From Burkholderiales bacterium (lineage in GTDB: Bacteria > Pseudomonadota > Gammaproteobacteria > Burkholderiales > Casimicrobiaceae), in contig JABTUF010000003.1 of the NCBI GenBank assembly GCA_015075645.1, forward strand, positions 1 to 64,000: a DNA stretch of 64,000 nucleotides, given 5' to 3'. Below, piece by piece: positions 6,224-13,996 of this stretch. Position 1 is the stretch's first letter; each line of letters starts with the position of its first letter. A program made the position numbers and the translations under genes. The notes under the pieces are model-generated. The model saw nothing but the letters and a program-made list of their open reading frames with translations, ran no database searches and was not told the origin of the DNA.

Positions 6224-8491
6224 ATGGAAAAACGCTTCACTGCAACGCTTAGCCGATCCCAGGGCCGGAGCGCTTGGGCGGTGATCTTCCGCCATCCGGC
6301 ACGAATTGACCCGAACACCAACAGGCCGGGGCTGCGAGTGCGGATGGGGCTGGGAACGCCGGACGAGGCCGAGGCCAATGTCTTGAAGGAGCAGCTCAAC
6401 CAGCTGCTTGCCGACGAGACCTTCTGGAACGCCTCGGCGAAGAGCGAGGCGGGGAAGCGGTTCCACAGCCGGGTCGTGGAGATCTTCTTCCACGGCATGG
6501 AGCCCGAGGCAAACGACTTCGGCGCCATCCGTGACGCGATCATCCCGTTGCCGACATCTCAGGAATCGGAGTACCGGCGCGCTCTCCTGCTCGGCACCAC
6601 CGGCGCAGGGAAGACCACGCTGCTCCGACAGCTGATCGGCACAGACCCCGTCACCGAGCGCTTCCCGTCGACGTCGACGGCCAAGACGACCGTTCATGAG
6701 ACCGAAGTGGTCCTCGCGCCCGGGCCGTTCAAGGCCGTTGTCACCTTCTTCCCCATCGACGAGGTTCGCGAGCACTTGAACGAGTGCATTTCCGAAGCCG
6801 TGCTTGCCGCATATCGCGGTGACGACGACGGGGATGTGCTCCGCAAGCTGCTCATGCACGTGAATCAAAGGTTCCGCTTCAACTACGTCCTTGGCAATGG
6901 CCCGCAGGAGGCTGTGTCCGACGACGACGAGGACGAAGGTGAAGACGCGTTCGACCCAGCTGACGAGAGCCCGGCCGACAAAGCCATCGATCTCGAAGCC
7001 ACGAATGCTCTGCTCATCAAGAGCTTGGCTGCACTGCGCTCCGTCGCCGCGCGCCATGGGGATCAACTGAAGAGTGAGCTCGGCGCAATCGACGAAAAGG
7101 ATCAGCGAGTTGTCGATGAGCTGTTCGAGGAGGAGCTCGATCGCCGCCTGCGGGAGGATGACGAGTTCCATCGCATCAGCGACGAGCTCATGGACGAGAT
7201 CGAGCTCCGCTTTTCGCTGCTGGAAGAGGGAACGCTTCGTCGCAGCAAGCAGGGATGGCCGCAATCATGGTCGTGGGAAACGGATGACAGAGCTGCCTTC
7301 ATCAAGGCGGTGACTCGGTTCTCCAGCAACCACGCACCACGCTTTGGGCGACTGCTGACGCCGCTGGTCAACGGCGTTCGTGTATCGGGCGCCTTCGTGC
7401 CGGCGTGGAATGACGGCCAGCTGCCAAAGCTGGTTCTGCTCGATGGCGAGGGCCTTGGTCACACGCCAAAGTCGGTCGCAGCCATCTCCACTTCACTCAC
7501 GCGGCTGATCGAGACGACGGACGCGATCGTGTTGGTAGACAACGCGACGATTCCGATGCAGGCCGCTCCGGTCGCGGCCATGAAGGAGATGATTACTTCC
7601 GGCAGTGCCAGCAAGCTCCTGCTCGTGTTCACGCATTTCGATGAAGTCAAGGGCGACAACCTGCCAAGTGCGGCCGCGAAGGAGCATCACGTGCTGGCCT
7701 CTGCCGAAAACGTTCTCGCATCGATCGGTGAGGAACTCGGACCCTTCGCCGAGAGGGCGCTTCGCTCGCGCCTGAAGGAGGCCTGTTTCTTCGTTGGTGG
7801 CATCGACGAGCCGCTCGATGCCGCGAAGAAGACGCACAGGCGGACGATCGGCCAGTTGAAGTCGCTGCTTGGCGCCATCGACACGATTGTCGAGAAGCCA
7901 GCCCCTGTTGCGGTACAGCCGGTTTACGACCGCATGAACCTTGTTCTCGCGGTGAAGAACGCGGCCGAGAGCTTCCACGACGCCTGGTGGCCGCGCCTCG
8001 GCCTCGCCTACAAGCCGGGGGTCGGCAAGGAGCACTGGAAGCGTATCTGGGCTTTGAGTAGGCGCCTCAGCACGCCCGGGTTTGGCGATGAGTACGACAA
8101 CCTGAAGCCCGTGGCCGATCTGCGCAAGCAGCTGCAGGATCGGCTGTATGTTCTCTTGCAGAACCCGCTGAAATGGGACCCGGTCGAGCCCACGGACGAC
8201 GACACCAAGCAGCAAGTTTTCGACAGGATTGCCAATGCGCTGTCGGTCAAGACGCTTGACCTTGCGACGCGCCGTGTTCGAGCCGAGCGCATGCCCGAGT
8301 GGCAGTCCGCGTTCAATCAGTCAGGTCGAGGATCGAGTTACGCCCGCGCCGCGATCATCGGCGAGCAAATCTACGATCGAGCTGCGCCGGTGCCCGATGT
8401 AACGCCCTCACCCGACAGGAACTCCTTCTTGCATGAGGTCGCCACCGCGGTGGATGCCGTCTGCCGCGAGGCGGGCGCGCAGCTGACCTGA
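6224..8491 (+). CDS. Large P-loop GTPase-like protein with an arm-binding-like N-terminus; candidate defence or cargo gene
   Basis: 755 residues; ATG 6224 follows a GGTGAG ribosome site and the promoter above. Residues 1-70 resemble the arm-type DNA-binding domain of integrases (a WAVIFRHPARIDP strand, then RMGLGTPDEAEANVLKEQL). A P-loop follows at G124-T131 (GTTGAGKT). DGEGLG at 407-412 fits a G3 motif, and THFDEVKG at 470-477 fits a G4-type base-recognition motif of the septin/GIMAP kind. Between them are an acidic stretch (~230-260, SDDDEDEGED) and a helical, coiled-coil-rich region. The C-terminal ~200 residues are helical. It is the only cargo in the ICE remnant. I know similar proteins only as uncharacterised; an anti-phage role is inferred from context. 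Confidence 0.75.
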   Translation: MEKRFTATLSRSQGRSAWAVIFRHPARIDPNTNRPGLRVRMGLGTPDEAEANVLKEQLNQLLADETFWNASAKSEAGKRFHSRVVEIFFHGMEPEANDFGAIRDAIIPLPTSQESEYRRALLLGTTGAGKTTLLRQLIGTDPVTERFPSTSTAKTTVHETEVVLAPGPFKAVVTFFPIDEVREHLNECISEAVLAAYRGDDDGDVLRKLLMHVNQRFRFNYVLGNGPQEAVSDDDEDEGEDAFDPADESPADKAIDLEATNALLIKSLAALRSVAARHGDQLKSELGAIDEKDQRVVDELFEEELDRRLREDDEFHRISDELMDEIELRFSLLEEGTLRRSKQGWPQSWSWETDDRAAFIKAVTRFSSNHAPRFGRLLTPLVNGVRVSGAFVPAWNDGQLPKLVLLDGEGLGHTPKSVAAISTSLTRLIETTDAIVLVDNATIPMQAAPVAAMKEMITSGSASKLLLVFTHFDEVKGDNLPSAAAKEHHVLASAENVLASIGEELGPFAERALRSRLKEACFFVGGIDEPLDAAKKTHRRTIGQLKSLLGAIDTIVEKPAPVAVQPVYDRMNLVLAVKNAAESFHDAWWPRLGLAYKPGVGKEHWKRIWALSRRLSTPGFGDEYDNLKPVADLRKQLQDRLYVLLQNPLKWDPVEPTDDDTKQQVFDRIANALSVKTLDLATRRVRAERMPEWQSAFNQSGRGSSYARAAIIGEQIYDRAAPVPDVTPSPDRNSFLHEVATAVDAVCREAGAQLT

Positions 8492-8601
8492 CGCATATTG
8501 GCTTGCGGGCGCCATGCCGACCGAGAAATGGGCTGGAACGGCATCGTGAAGATCGTCCTCAGCCGAAACACACCCGCGAGGCGTCAGACAAGCTGTCGAG
8601 T

Positions 8602-8835
8602 TCGCATGACCTGCCGATGAGCCGCAAGAACTGCTGGGCCGAAGCTTCTTCAACGAAGGAGCGCGTGCATGGCACCCGGTACGCGACGCGCGAGGCGGCG
8701 ATCGCCGATCTGTTCGACTACATCGAGGTGTTCTACAACCGCAGGCGCAAGCACTCGACGCTCGGCTATGTTTCGCCGGCGCGGTTCCTGGCCGGTTGGA
8801 TCAGCAGTCAGCACGAGCAAGCCGTGGCAGCATGA
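8602..8835 (+). pseudogene. C-terminal remnant of an IS3-family transposase (OrfB)
   Basis: The frame encodes the familiar end of IS3-group DDE transposases: KERVHGTRYATREAAIADLF, then YIEVFYNRRRKHSTLGYVSP and FLAGW. Just upstream, MSRKNCWAEASSTKERVHG is a shortened version of the usual MSRKGNCWDNA..ESFFSTLKKERVHG, so several small deletions have removed residues including the catalytic region. The rest of the element is absent. The stop TGA overlaps the ATG of the next cassette ORF. Confidence 0.85.
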
Positions 8836-9350
8836 CCCCGTTCCCTTGGCGGACGAAAAACAGAGGGAAGCTCAATCCCAGGTACTTCGCGGCTACCGTG
8901 AAATCCAACTTCAAGCTGCTCGAGGGCGGCAAGGGCCTACGCATTGGCATCGTTCCGGAGTCACCTGAAAAGGGCAATCACAGCACGATCCGCTACAGCC
9001 AATCACACCGCCTGTGGATAGTGTCACTCGCCGATCCAAACGGCTTCATGGGCCTGTTCAGCGATGCATATCACGCCGTTGGCCGCAGCATGTGTACTCT
9101 TGGCAAGCAAGAGCCTCCACCTTACTACGTCAAGCCAAGCGCTAAGGCGCAGCGCATGCAGGAGCAGATTGAAAAGTACCCGGACGCGCTGGTGGTCGAC
9201 ATTGAGGCCGGCCTGAACGAGGCCGCACAGCAGGACTTGGTTGGACAGAAGCACCAGTTGGTCTCTGTCAATGCGCCGAACTGGCTGCACATGAAGCAGA
9301 TGGCAACGACGCTCGTTTGCCCGAAGCCGAAGTTCTACAAGCTCGACTGA
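8832..9350 (+). CDS. Unknown cassette protein, start possibly altered by the IS3 remnant
   Basis: 172 residues from ATG 8832, which overlaps the stop of the IS3 remnant (ATGA). It contains ATVKSNFKLLEGGKGLRIGIVPE and later ALVVDIEAGLNEAAQQDLVG; I recognise no family. It ends just before attC 4, so it is the resident gene of the cassette at the right edge of the 7-kb insertion. The native start may have been lost when IS3 DNA was joined here, since the frame remains open upstream into the remnant. Confidence 0.55.
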   Translation: MTPFPWRTKNRGKLNPRYFAATVKSNFKLLEGGKGLRIGIVPESPEKGNHSTIRYSQSHRLWIVSLADPNGFMGLFSDAYHAVGRSMCTLGKQEPPPYYVKPSAKAQRMQEQIEKYPDALVVDIEAGLNEAAQQDLVGQKHQLVSVNAPNWLHMKQMATTLVCPKPKFYKLD

Positions 9351-9356
9351 GGTGCG

Positions 9357-9434
9357 GGCTAACCATTCGTTGCACCGGACGTGCTACAGCGGGCTGCGCC
9401 CGCTTCCGCACGCCGGTGAACTCAAGCGTTAGGG
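9357..9434 (+). other. attC site 4
   Basis: R'' GGCTAAC (9357-9363) and R' GTTAGGG (9428-9434), 78 bp. Its interior matches attC 1 almost base for base (TTCGTTGCACC, then GTGCTACAGCGGGCT), although the cassettes they end are unrelated. Confidence 0.82.
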
Positions 9435-9861
9435 CGCGCAAGGCGCGTTGCATATCGCTCGATCGAACGACTTCGCTCGGTCGCCCGCGCGGCGAGCGTC
9501 GGCGCGATGGAGCTGTAGCGAACGGTGACCGCTTGCCGCGCCACGGTGCCTCCGATCCAGGCCGCACCCCGGCCGCTCCGGCACGCCAACGGCGCTCGTA
9601 GTCATCCGCGTCGTGGCCTCGCAACCACCAGAGCTCGCCCCCGTGCAGGTCCAGCGCGGCGGCGCGCAGGTGGCTTCGGGCGGCGTTACACCACGCGGTG
9701 GCGCGCGGGTCCGGTCGTCGGTCGTGCATTGCGGAGGTGATGCCTTCGGTGCACGATGTCGCCGTGCAACTATCGCGCCCTAACAGTGTGGTCAACCGGA
9801 CGCGCCGGTACGCGGCTTCTTCTTCGTTCGCGTCGGTGGCGGCGCGCCGGTCACCTTGAGC
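9429..9861 (+). repeat. Repeated cassette, copy 1 of 10 (with attC 5)
   Basis: ~433-bp cassette. The plus frame that ends in the R'' box carries an internal TGA here (CGGTGACC), so that ORF is broken. This copy has the CAACCACC centre block and the CGCAGGTGG right block. It stands apart from the tandem run, separated by two other cassettes. Confidence 0.88.
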
Positions 9862-9868
9862 GTTAGGC
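9778..9868 (+). other. attC site 5
   Basis: R'' CCCTAAC (9778-9784), R' GTTAGGC (9862-9868), 91 bp. The arms GGTCAACCGGACGCGCCG and GGCGCGCCGGTCACC form the long stem typical of the repeated cassette. Confidence 0.85.
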
Positions 9869-9889
9869 CTCACCTCGAAAGAGTCCGTC

Positions 9890-10513
9890 ATGCGCCAACT
9901 CTCGATCTGGCTAATCTTGCTAGCTCCGCTTCTTGCCGTGGCTGCTGACATGAACTACGGCCGATTCACCGGCTCTGTAAAGACAGAGTGGCTTCGCGGC
10001 AGCGCCACCGAGCGCCGGATGCGTCTGCTAGAAGACTTCGCATACGTGGATCCGAAGGGTAAAACCTGGCTTGCGCCTAAGGGATCCGTGACGGACGGTG
10101 CGTCAATTCCCCGCGGACTTTGGACTATTGTCGGAGCACCATTTGAAGGTCAGTACCGCGAGGCTGCGGTCATTCATGACGTCTACTGTGAGACCAAGAC
10201 GGAACGACACCAAGACGTGCATCGCATCTTCTACTATGCGAGCAGGGCTGCCGGCGTGTCGGAGTTCTACGCGAAAGTGCTCTACGGTGGCGTTGTCGCG
10301 GGCGGCCCTAAGTGGAGCAAGGGCTCATCGAACTGCTTTGTTGGTTGTCATGCAGCTATTACGGTGCCATCGCAGGTAGAGACTGTTCCGAAATTCACAG
10401 AAGACGACGCCAAGCGACTTGCCTCTTGGATAGAAGCCGAAAACCCTTCGCTTGAGGAAATTGATGCCTTCGTTGCCCTAAACTTCCGCCCGAACAAAGC
10501 CGCCCACCCATGA
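9890..10513 (+). CDS. Exported DUF1353 protein
   Basis: 207 residues. ATG 9890 is followed by a clear signal peptide (MRQLSIWLILLAPLLAVAA, cleavage likely near residue 19-20). The mature part has the DUF1353 pattern: FAYVDPKGKTWLAPKGSVTDGASIP, RGLWTIVGAPFEGQYREAAVIHD and a following RIFYYASRAAGV. DUF1353 is found in phage and mobile-element proteins; its activity is unknown. It is a single-gene cassette between attC 5 and attC 6 with AT-richer codons than the chromosome. Confidence 0.8.
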   Translation: MRQLSIWLILLAPLLAVAADMNYGRFTGSVKTEWLRGSATERRMRLLEDFAYVDPKGKTWLAPKGSVTDGASIPRGLWTIVGAPFEGQYREAAVIHDVYCETKTERHQDVHRIFYYASRAAGVSEFYAKVLYGGVVAGGPKWSKGSSNCFVGCHAAITVPSQVETVPKFTEDDAKRLASWIEAENPSLEEIDAFVALNFRPNKAAHP

Positions 10514-10514
10514 G

Positions 10515-10593
10515 GCCAAACCCTTCAATCGAGCGGGGCATGCTCCGGCGCGCTTCGCGCAGTTACGCATGCCGCTCATGTCGAACGTTAGTC
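10515..10593 (+). other. attC site 6
   Basis: R'' GCCAAAC (10515-10521, one deviation from RYYYAAC) and R' GTTAGTC (10587-10593). The centre CGGCGCGCTTCGCGCAG forms a hairpin. 79 bp. Confidence 0.72.
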
Positions 10594-10610
10594 CACAATG
10601 GAGGAGTCCC

Positions 10611-11300
10611 GTGGCAGGTACAAAACGCGAGTTCACTCCGAATCAGATCTTTGTCGGGTTGCCGTGGAAAACGGTTCGACCGAAGTACGAAAAGATCATC
10701 CCGACGCTGGAGAAGAGATACCCTCTGTACTTCACGATAGTCGGGCGCAACGACGCACAGCACGCCGAAGACCTGTTTGAAATCATAAAGCAGCGCATTG
10801 CTTCTTCCAGCTACGCGGTGTTTGATGCAACTGGGGGCAATGCGAACGTGTCGCTCGAATACGGTTACGCCGAGGGCTTGGAGGTGCCGCGGGCAATCTT
10901 TGTGAGCGCACACAAGGCGTCACAAAGGGCCTCCGCAGGTGCGCCGATCATCTCCGATCTTCACGGTAAGCGGCGTGTTCAATACAAGACGGAAGGCTCG
11001 CTATCCGCTGAACTGCACAGGCTTTGCCGCGAGCACGATTTCACGAAGCGTTTTGAGAAGGCTTTGGCGGCTGCACTCAAAGGCAAGAGCAAAGGCGCGA
11101 AGAAGAGCGGAAGAGCACTTGCCCTGAAGGTTGTGCGCGCACTAGATGGCAAGGCTCGAATGCGACGTGCCGAACTCCTGCAGCATCTTCAAGCTCAAGG
11201 GTACAAGGGGCGTGAAGCCGAAAGCATGCTCAAAAAGCTTCATTCCGGCGGCGTTGTGAAGTGTACGGTTGGGAAGTTTTCGCAGGCCTATGTGGCCTAA
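10611..11300 (+). CDS. TIR/nucleoside-deoxyribosyltransferase-like protein with C-terminal winged-helix-like domain
   Basis: 229 residues. GTG 10611 is chosen because GGAGGAG lies at 10599-10605 just before it; the upstream in-frame codons lie in attC 6. Residues 12-100 look like a TIR-like/deoxyribosyltransferase-like fold: strand IFVGLPW (13-19), then AVFDATGGNANVSLEYGYA (69-87), in which D72, N79 and E83 match the D-x-T..N-x-x..E-x-G-Y-A pattern of nucleotide-binding members. Residues ~165-228 resemble a winged helix. Such folds cleave nucleotides or NAD in several bacterial immune systems; that role is inferred here. Single-gene cassette ending in the attC 7 R'' box. Confidence 0.7.
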   Translation: MAGTKREFTPNQIFVGLPWKTVRPKYEKIIPTLEKRYPLYFTIVGRNDAQHAEDLFEIIKQRIASSSYAVFDATGGNANVSLEYGYAEGLEVPRAIFVSAHKASQRASAGAPIISDLHGKRRVQYKTEGSLSAELHRLCREHDFTKRFEKALAAALKGKSKGAKKSGRALALKVVRALDGKARMRRAELLQHLQAQGYKGREAESMLKKLHSGGVVKCTVGKFSQAYVA

Positions 11301-11385
11301 CCTTTCGCTCGAGCGGACCCGCCGGCAAGTACCTTCTCGTTGGCGACCGATGGTGGCGGCGGGCCGCTCAGCTTGGACGTTAGGG
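11295..11385 (+). other. attC site 7
   Basis: R'' GCCTAAC (11295-11301), R' GTTAGGG (11379-11385), 91 bp. The arms CGAGCGGACCCGCCG and GGCGGCGGGCCGCTCAG are unlike the neighbouring repeated sites. Confidence 0.85.
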
Positions 11386-11812
11386 CGCGGAAGGCGCGTT
11401 GCATATCGCTCGATCGAACGACTTCGCTCGGTCGCCCGCGCGGCGAGCGTCGGCGCGATGGAGCTGTAGCGAACGGCGACCGCTTGCCGCGCCACAACGC
11501 CTCCGATCCAGGTCGCACCCCGACCGCTCCGGCACGCCAACGGCGCTCGTAGTCGTCCGCGTCGTGGCCTCGCAGGCACCAGAGCTCGCCCCCGTGCAGG
11601 TCCCGCGCGGCGGCGCACAGGTGGCTTCGGGCGGCATCACACCACGCGGTGGCGCGCGGGTCCGGTCGTCGGTCGTGCATTGCGGAGGTGATGCCTTCGG
11701 TGCACGATGTCGCCGTGCAACTATCGCGCCCTAACAGGGTGGTCAACCGGACGCGCCGGTACGCGGCTTCTTCCTCGTTCGCGTCGGTGGCGGCGCGCCG
11801 GTCACCTTGAAC
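11380..11812 (+). repeat. Repeated cassette, copy 2 of 10 (with attC 8)
   Basis: First of six copies in direct tandem. In this copy a plus frame from a TTG at 11399 stays open and stops in the R'' box (111 residues). The translation is nearly free of acidic residues, so it is a weak candidate. Centre block CAGGCACC, right block CGCAGGTGG. Confidence 0.9.
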
Positions 11813-11819
11813 GTTAGGG
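11729..11819 (+). other. attC site 8
   Basis: CCCTAAC (11729-11735) with GTTAGGG (11813-11819), 91 bp, same interior as attC 5 apart from single bases. Confidence 0.86.
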
Positions 11820-12245
11820 CGCGAGAATCGTTGCATATCGCGCTCGATCGAACGACTTCGCTCGGTCGCCCGCGCGGCGAGCGTCGGCGCGATGGTGCGG
11901 TAGCGAACGGCGACCGCTTGCCGCGCCACGGTGCCTCCGATCCAGGTCGCACCCCGACCGCTCCGGCACGCCAACGGCGCTCGTAGTCATCCGCGTCGTG
12001 GCCTCGCGATCACCAGAGCTCTCCCCGTGCAGGTCCCGCGCGGCGGCGCGCAGGTGGCTTCGGGCCGCATCACACCACGCGGTGGCGCGCGGGTCCGGTC
12101 GTCGGTCGTGCATTGCGGAGGGAAAGCCTTCGGTGCACGATGGCGCCGTGCAACTATCGCGCCCTAACAGTGTGGTCAACCGGACGCGCCGGTACGCGGC
12201 TTCTTCTTCGTTCGCGTCGGTGGCGGCGCGCCGGTCACCTTGAAC
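11814..12245 (+). repeat. Repeated cassette, copy 3 of 10 (with attC 9)
   Basis: Differs from the others by a CGATCACC centre block and a one-base deletion (CTCTCCCCGTG for CTCGCCCCCGTG) near 12020 that shifts every frame through the unit. Confidence 0.9.
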
Positions 12246-12252
12246 GTTAGGG
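12162..12252 (+). other. attC site 9
   Basis: CCCTAAC (12162-12168) with GTTAGGG (12246-12252). It carries the ACAGTGTGG variant after R''. Confidence 0.86.
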
Positions 12253-12679
12253 CGCGCAAGGCGCGTTGCATATCGCCCGATCGAACGACTTCGCTCGGTC
12301 GTCCGCGCGGCGAGCGTCGGCGCGATGGTGCTGTAGCGGACGGTGACCGCTTGCCGCGCCACGGTGCCTCCGATCCAGGCCGCACCCCGGCCGCTCCGGC
12401 ACGCCAACGGCGCTCGTAGTCATCCGCGTCGTGGCCTCGCAACCACCAGAGCTCGCCCCCGTGCAGGTCCAGCGCGGCGGCGCGCAGGTGGCTTCGGGTG
12501 GCATCACACCACGTGGTGGCGCGCGGGTCCGGTCGTCGGTCGTGCATTGCGGAGGGAAAGCCTTCGGTGCACGATGTCGCCGTGCAACTATCGCGCCCTA
12601 ACAGTGTGGTCAACCGGACGCGCCGGTACGCGGCTTCTTCTTCGTTCGCGTCGGTGGCGGCGCGCCGGTCACCTTGAGC
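12247..12679 (+). repeat. Repeated cassette, copy 4 of 10 (with attC 10)
   Basis: Centre block CAACCACC as in copy 1, and the same CGGTGACC that breaks the plus frame. The left block reads GCCCGATCG where other copies have GCTCGATCG. Confidence 0.9.
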
Positions 12680-12686
12680 GTTAGGG
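12596..12686 (+). other. attC site 10
   Basis: CCCTAAC (12596-12602) with GTTAGGG (12680-12686); ACAGTGTGG variant after R''. Confidence 0.86.
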
Positions 12687-13106
12687 CGCGAGAATCGTTG
12701 CATATCGCGCTCGATCACACGTGTTCGCGAGTTCGCCCGCGCGGCGAGCGTCGGCGCGATGGAGCTGTAGCGAACGGTGACCGCTTGCCGCGCCACGGTG
12801 CCTCCGATCCAGGCCGCACCCCGGCCGCTCCGGCACGCCAACGGCGCTCGTAGTCATCCGCGTCGTGGCCTCGCAGGCACCAGAGCTCGCCCCCGTGCAG
12901 GTCCCGCGCGGCGGCGCGCCGATGGCTTCGGGTGGCATCACACCACGCTGTGGCGCGCGGGTCCGGTCGTCGGTCGTGCATTGCGAAGGGAAAGCCTTCG
13001 GTGCACGATGTCGCCGTGCAACTATCGCGCCCTAACAGGGCGGTCAACCGGACCGCTTGCTGCGTGGCTCCTTCGTCGCCACGCCACGCGGCCGGTCACC
13101 TTGTGC
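12681..13106 (+). repeat. Repeated cassette, copy 5 of 10 (with divergent attC 11)
   Basis: Begins with the ATCACACGTGTTCGCGAGTT left block shared only with copy 8 and has the CGCCGATGG right block. Its attC is a different, shorter sequence, so the body was joined to another site. Confidence 0.9.
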
Positions 13107-13113
13107 GTTAGGG
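13030..13113 (+). other. attC site 11 (variant)
   Basis: CCCTAAC (13030-13036) with GTTAGGG (13107-13113), 84 bp. The centre TTGCTGCGTGGCTCCTTCG replaces the usual GGTACGCGGCTTCTTC of the repeated cassette. Confidence 0.83.
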
Positions 13114-13540
13114 CGCGAGAATCGTTGCATATCGCGCTCGATCGAACGACTTCGCTCGGTCGCCCGCGCGGCGAGCGTCGGCGCGATGGTGCGGTAGCGA
13201 ACGGCGACCGCTTGCCGCGCCACAACGCCTCCGATCCAGGTCGCACCCCGACCGCTCCGGCACGCCAACGGCGCTCGTAGTCATCCGCGTCGTGGCCTCG
13301 CAGGCACCAGAGCTCGCCCCCGTGCAGGTCCCGCGCGGCGGCGCGCCGATGGCTTCGGGTGGCATCACACCACGCGGTGGCGCGCGGGTCCGGTCGTCGG
13401 TCGTGCATTGCGGAGGGAAAGCCTTCGGTGCACGATGGCGCCGTGCAAATATCGCGCCCTAACAGGGTGGTCAACCGGACGCGCCGGTACGCGGCTTCTT
13501 CTTCGTTCGCGTCGGTGGCGGCGCGCCGGTCACCTTGAGC
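13108..13540 (+). repeat. Repeated cassette, copy 6 of 10 (with attC 12)
   Basis: Left block GAACGACTTCGCTCGGTCG, right block CGCCGATGG, end block GATGGCGCC followed by a private base change (GCAAATATCG). Confidence 0.9.
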
Positions 13541-13547
13541 GTTAGGG
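13457..13547 (+). other. attC site 12
   Basis: CCCTAAC (13457-13463) with GTTAGGG (13541-13547), 91 bp. Confidence 0.86.
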
Positions 13548-13974
13548 CGCGAGAATCGTTGCATATCGCGCTCGATCGCAAGCGTTCGCGAGTTCGCCCG
13601 CGCGGCGAGCGTCGGCGCGATGGAGCTGTAGCGAACGGCGACCGCTTGCCGCGCCACAACGCCTCCGATCCAGGTCGCACCCCGACCGCTCCGGCACGCC
13701 AACGGCGCTCGTAGTCGTCCGCGTCGTGGCCTCGCAGGCACCAGAGCTCGCCCCCGTGCAGGTCCCGCGCGGCGGCGCGCAGGTGGCTTCGGGCGGCATC
13801 ACACCACGCGGTGGCGCGCGGGTCCGGTCGTCGGTCGTGCATTGCGGAGGTGATGCCTTCGGTGCACGATGTCGCCGTGCAACTATCGCGCCCTAACAGT
13901 GTGGTCAACCGGACGCGCCGGTACGCGGCTTCTTCTTCGTTCGCGTCGGTGGCGGCGCGCCGGTCACCTTGAGC
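13542..13974 (+). repeat. Repeated cassette, copy 7 of 10 (with attC 13)
   Basis: Left block GCAAGCGTTCGCGAGTTCG is unique to this copy. The right block CGCAGGTGG and end block GATGTCGCC match copies 1, 2 and 4. It closes the six-copy tandem run. Confidence 0.9.
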
Positions 13975-13981
13975 GTTAGCC
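13891..13981 (+). other. attC site 13
   Basis: CCCTAAC (13891-13897) with GTTAGCC (13975-13981). The changed R' shows that the next cassette, the RelA/SpoT gene, is of different origin. Confidence 0.86.
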
Positions 13982-13996
13982 GGCTGAAAGCACTCT

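Noticed and set aside
11297..13741. Long minus-strand ORFs (225-239 codons) across the repeated cassettes
   Set aside because: They run through attC sites from one cassette to the next, and shift frame where a copy has an indel. They are by-products of GC-rich repeats, although a part (LHGGELW..RGHDADDYERRW) keeps GC-ended codons and is mentioned as an open question.
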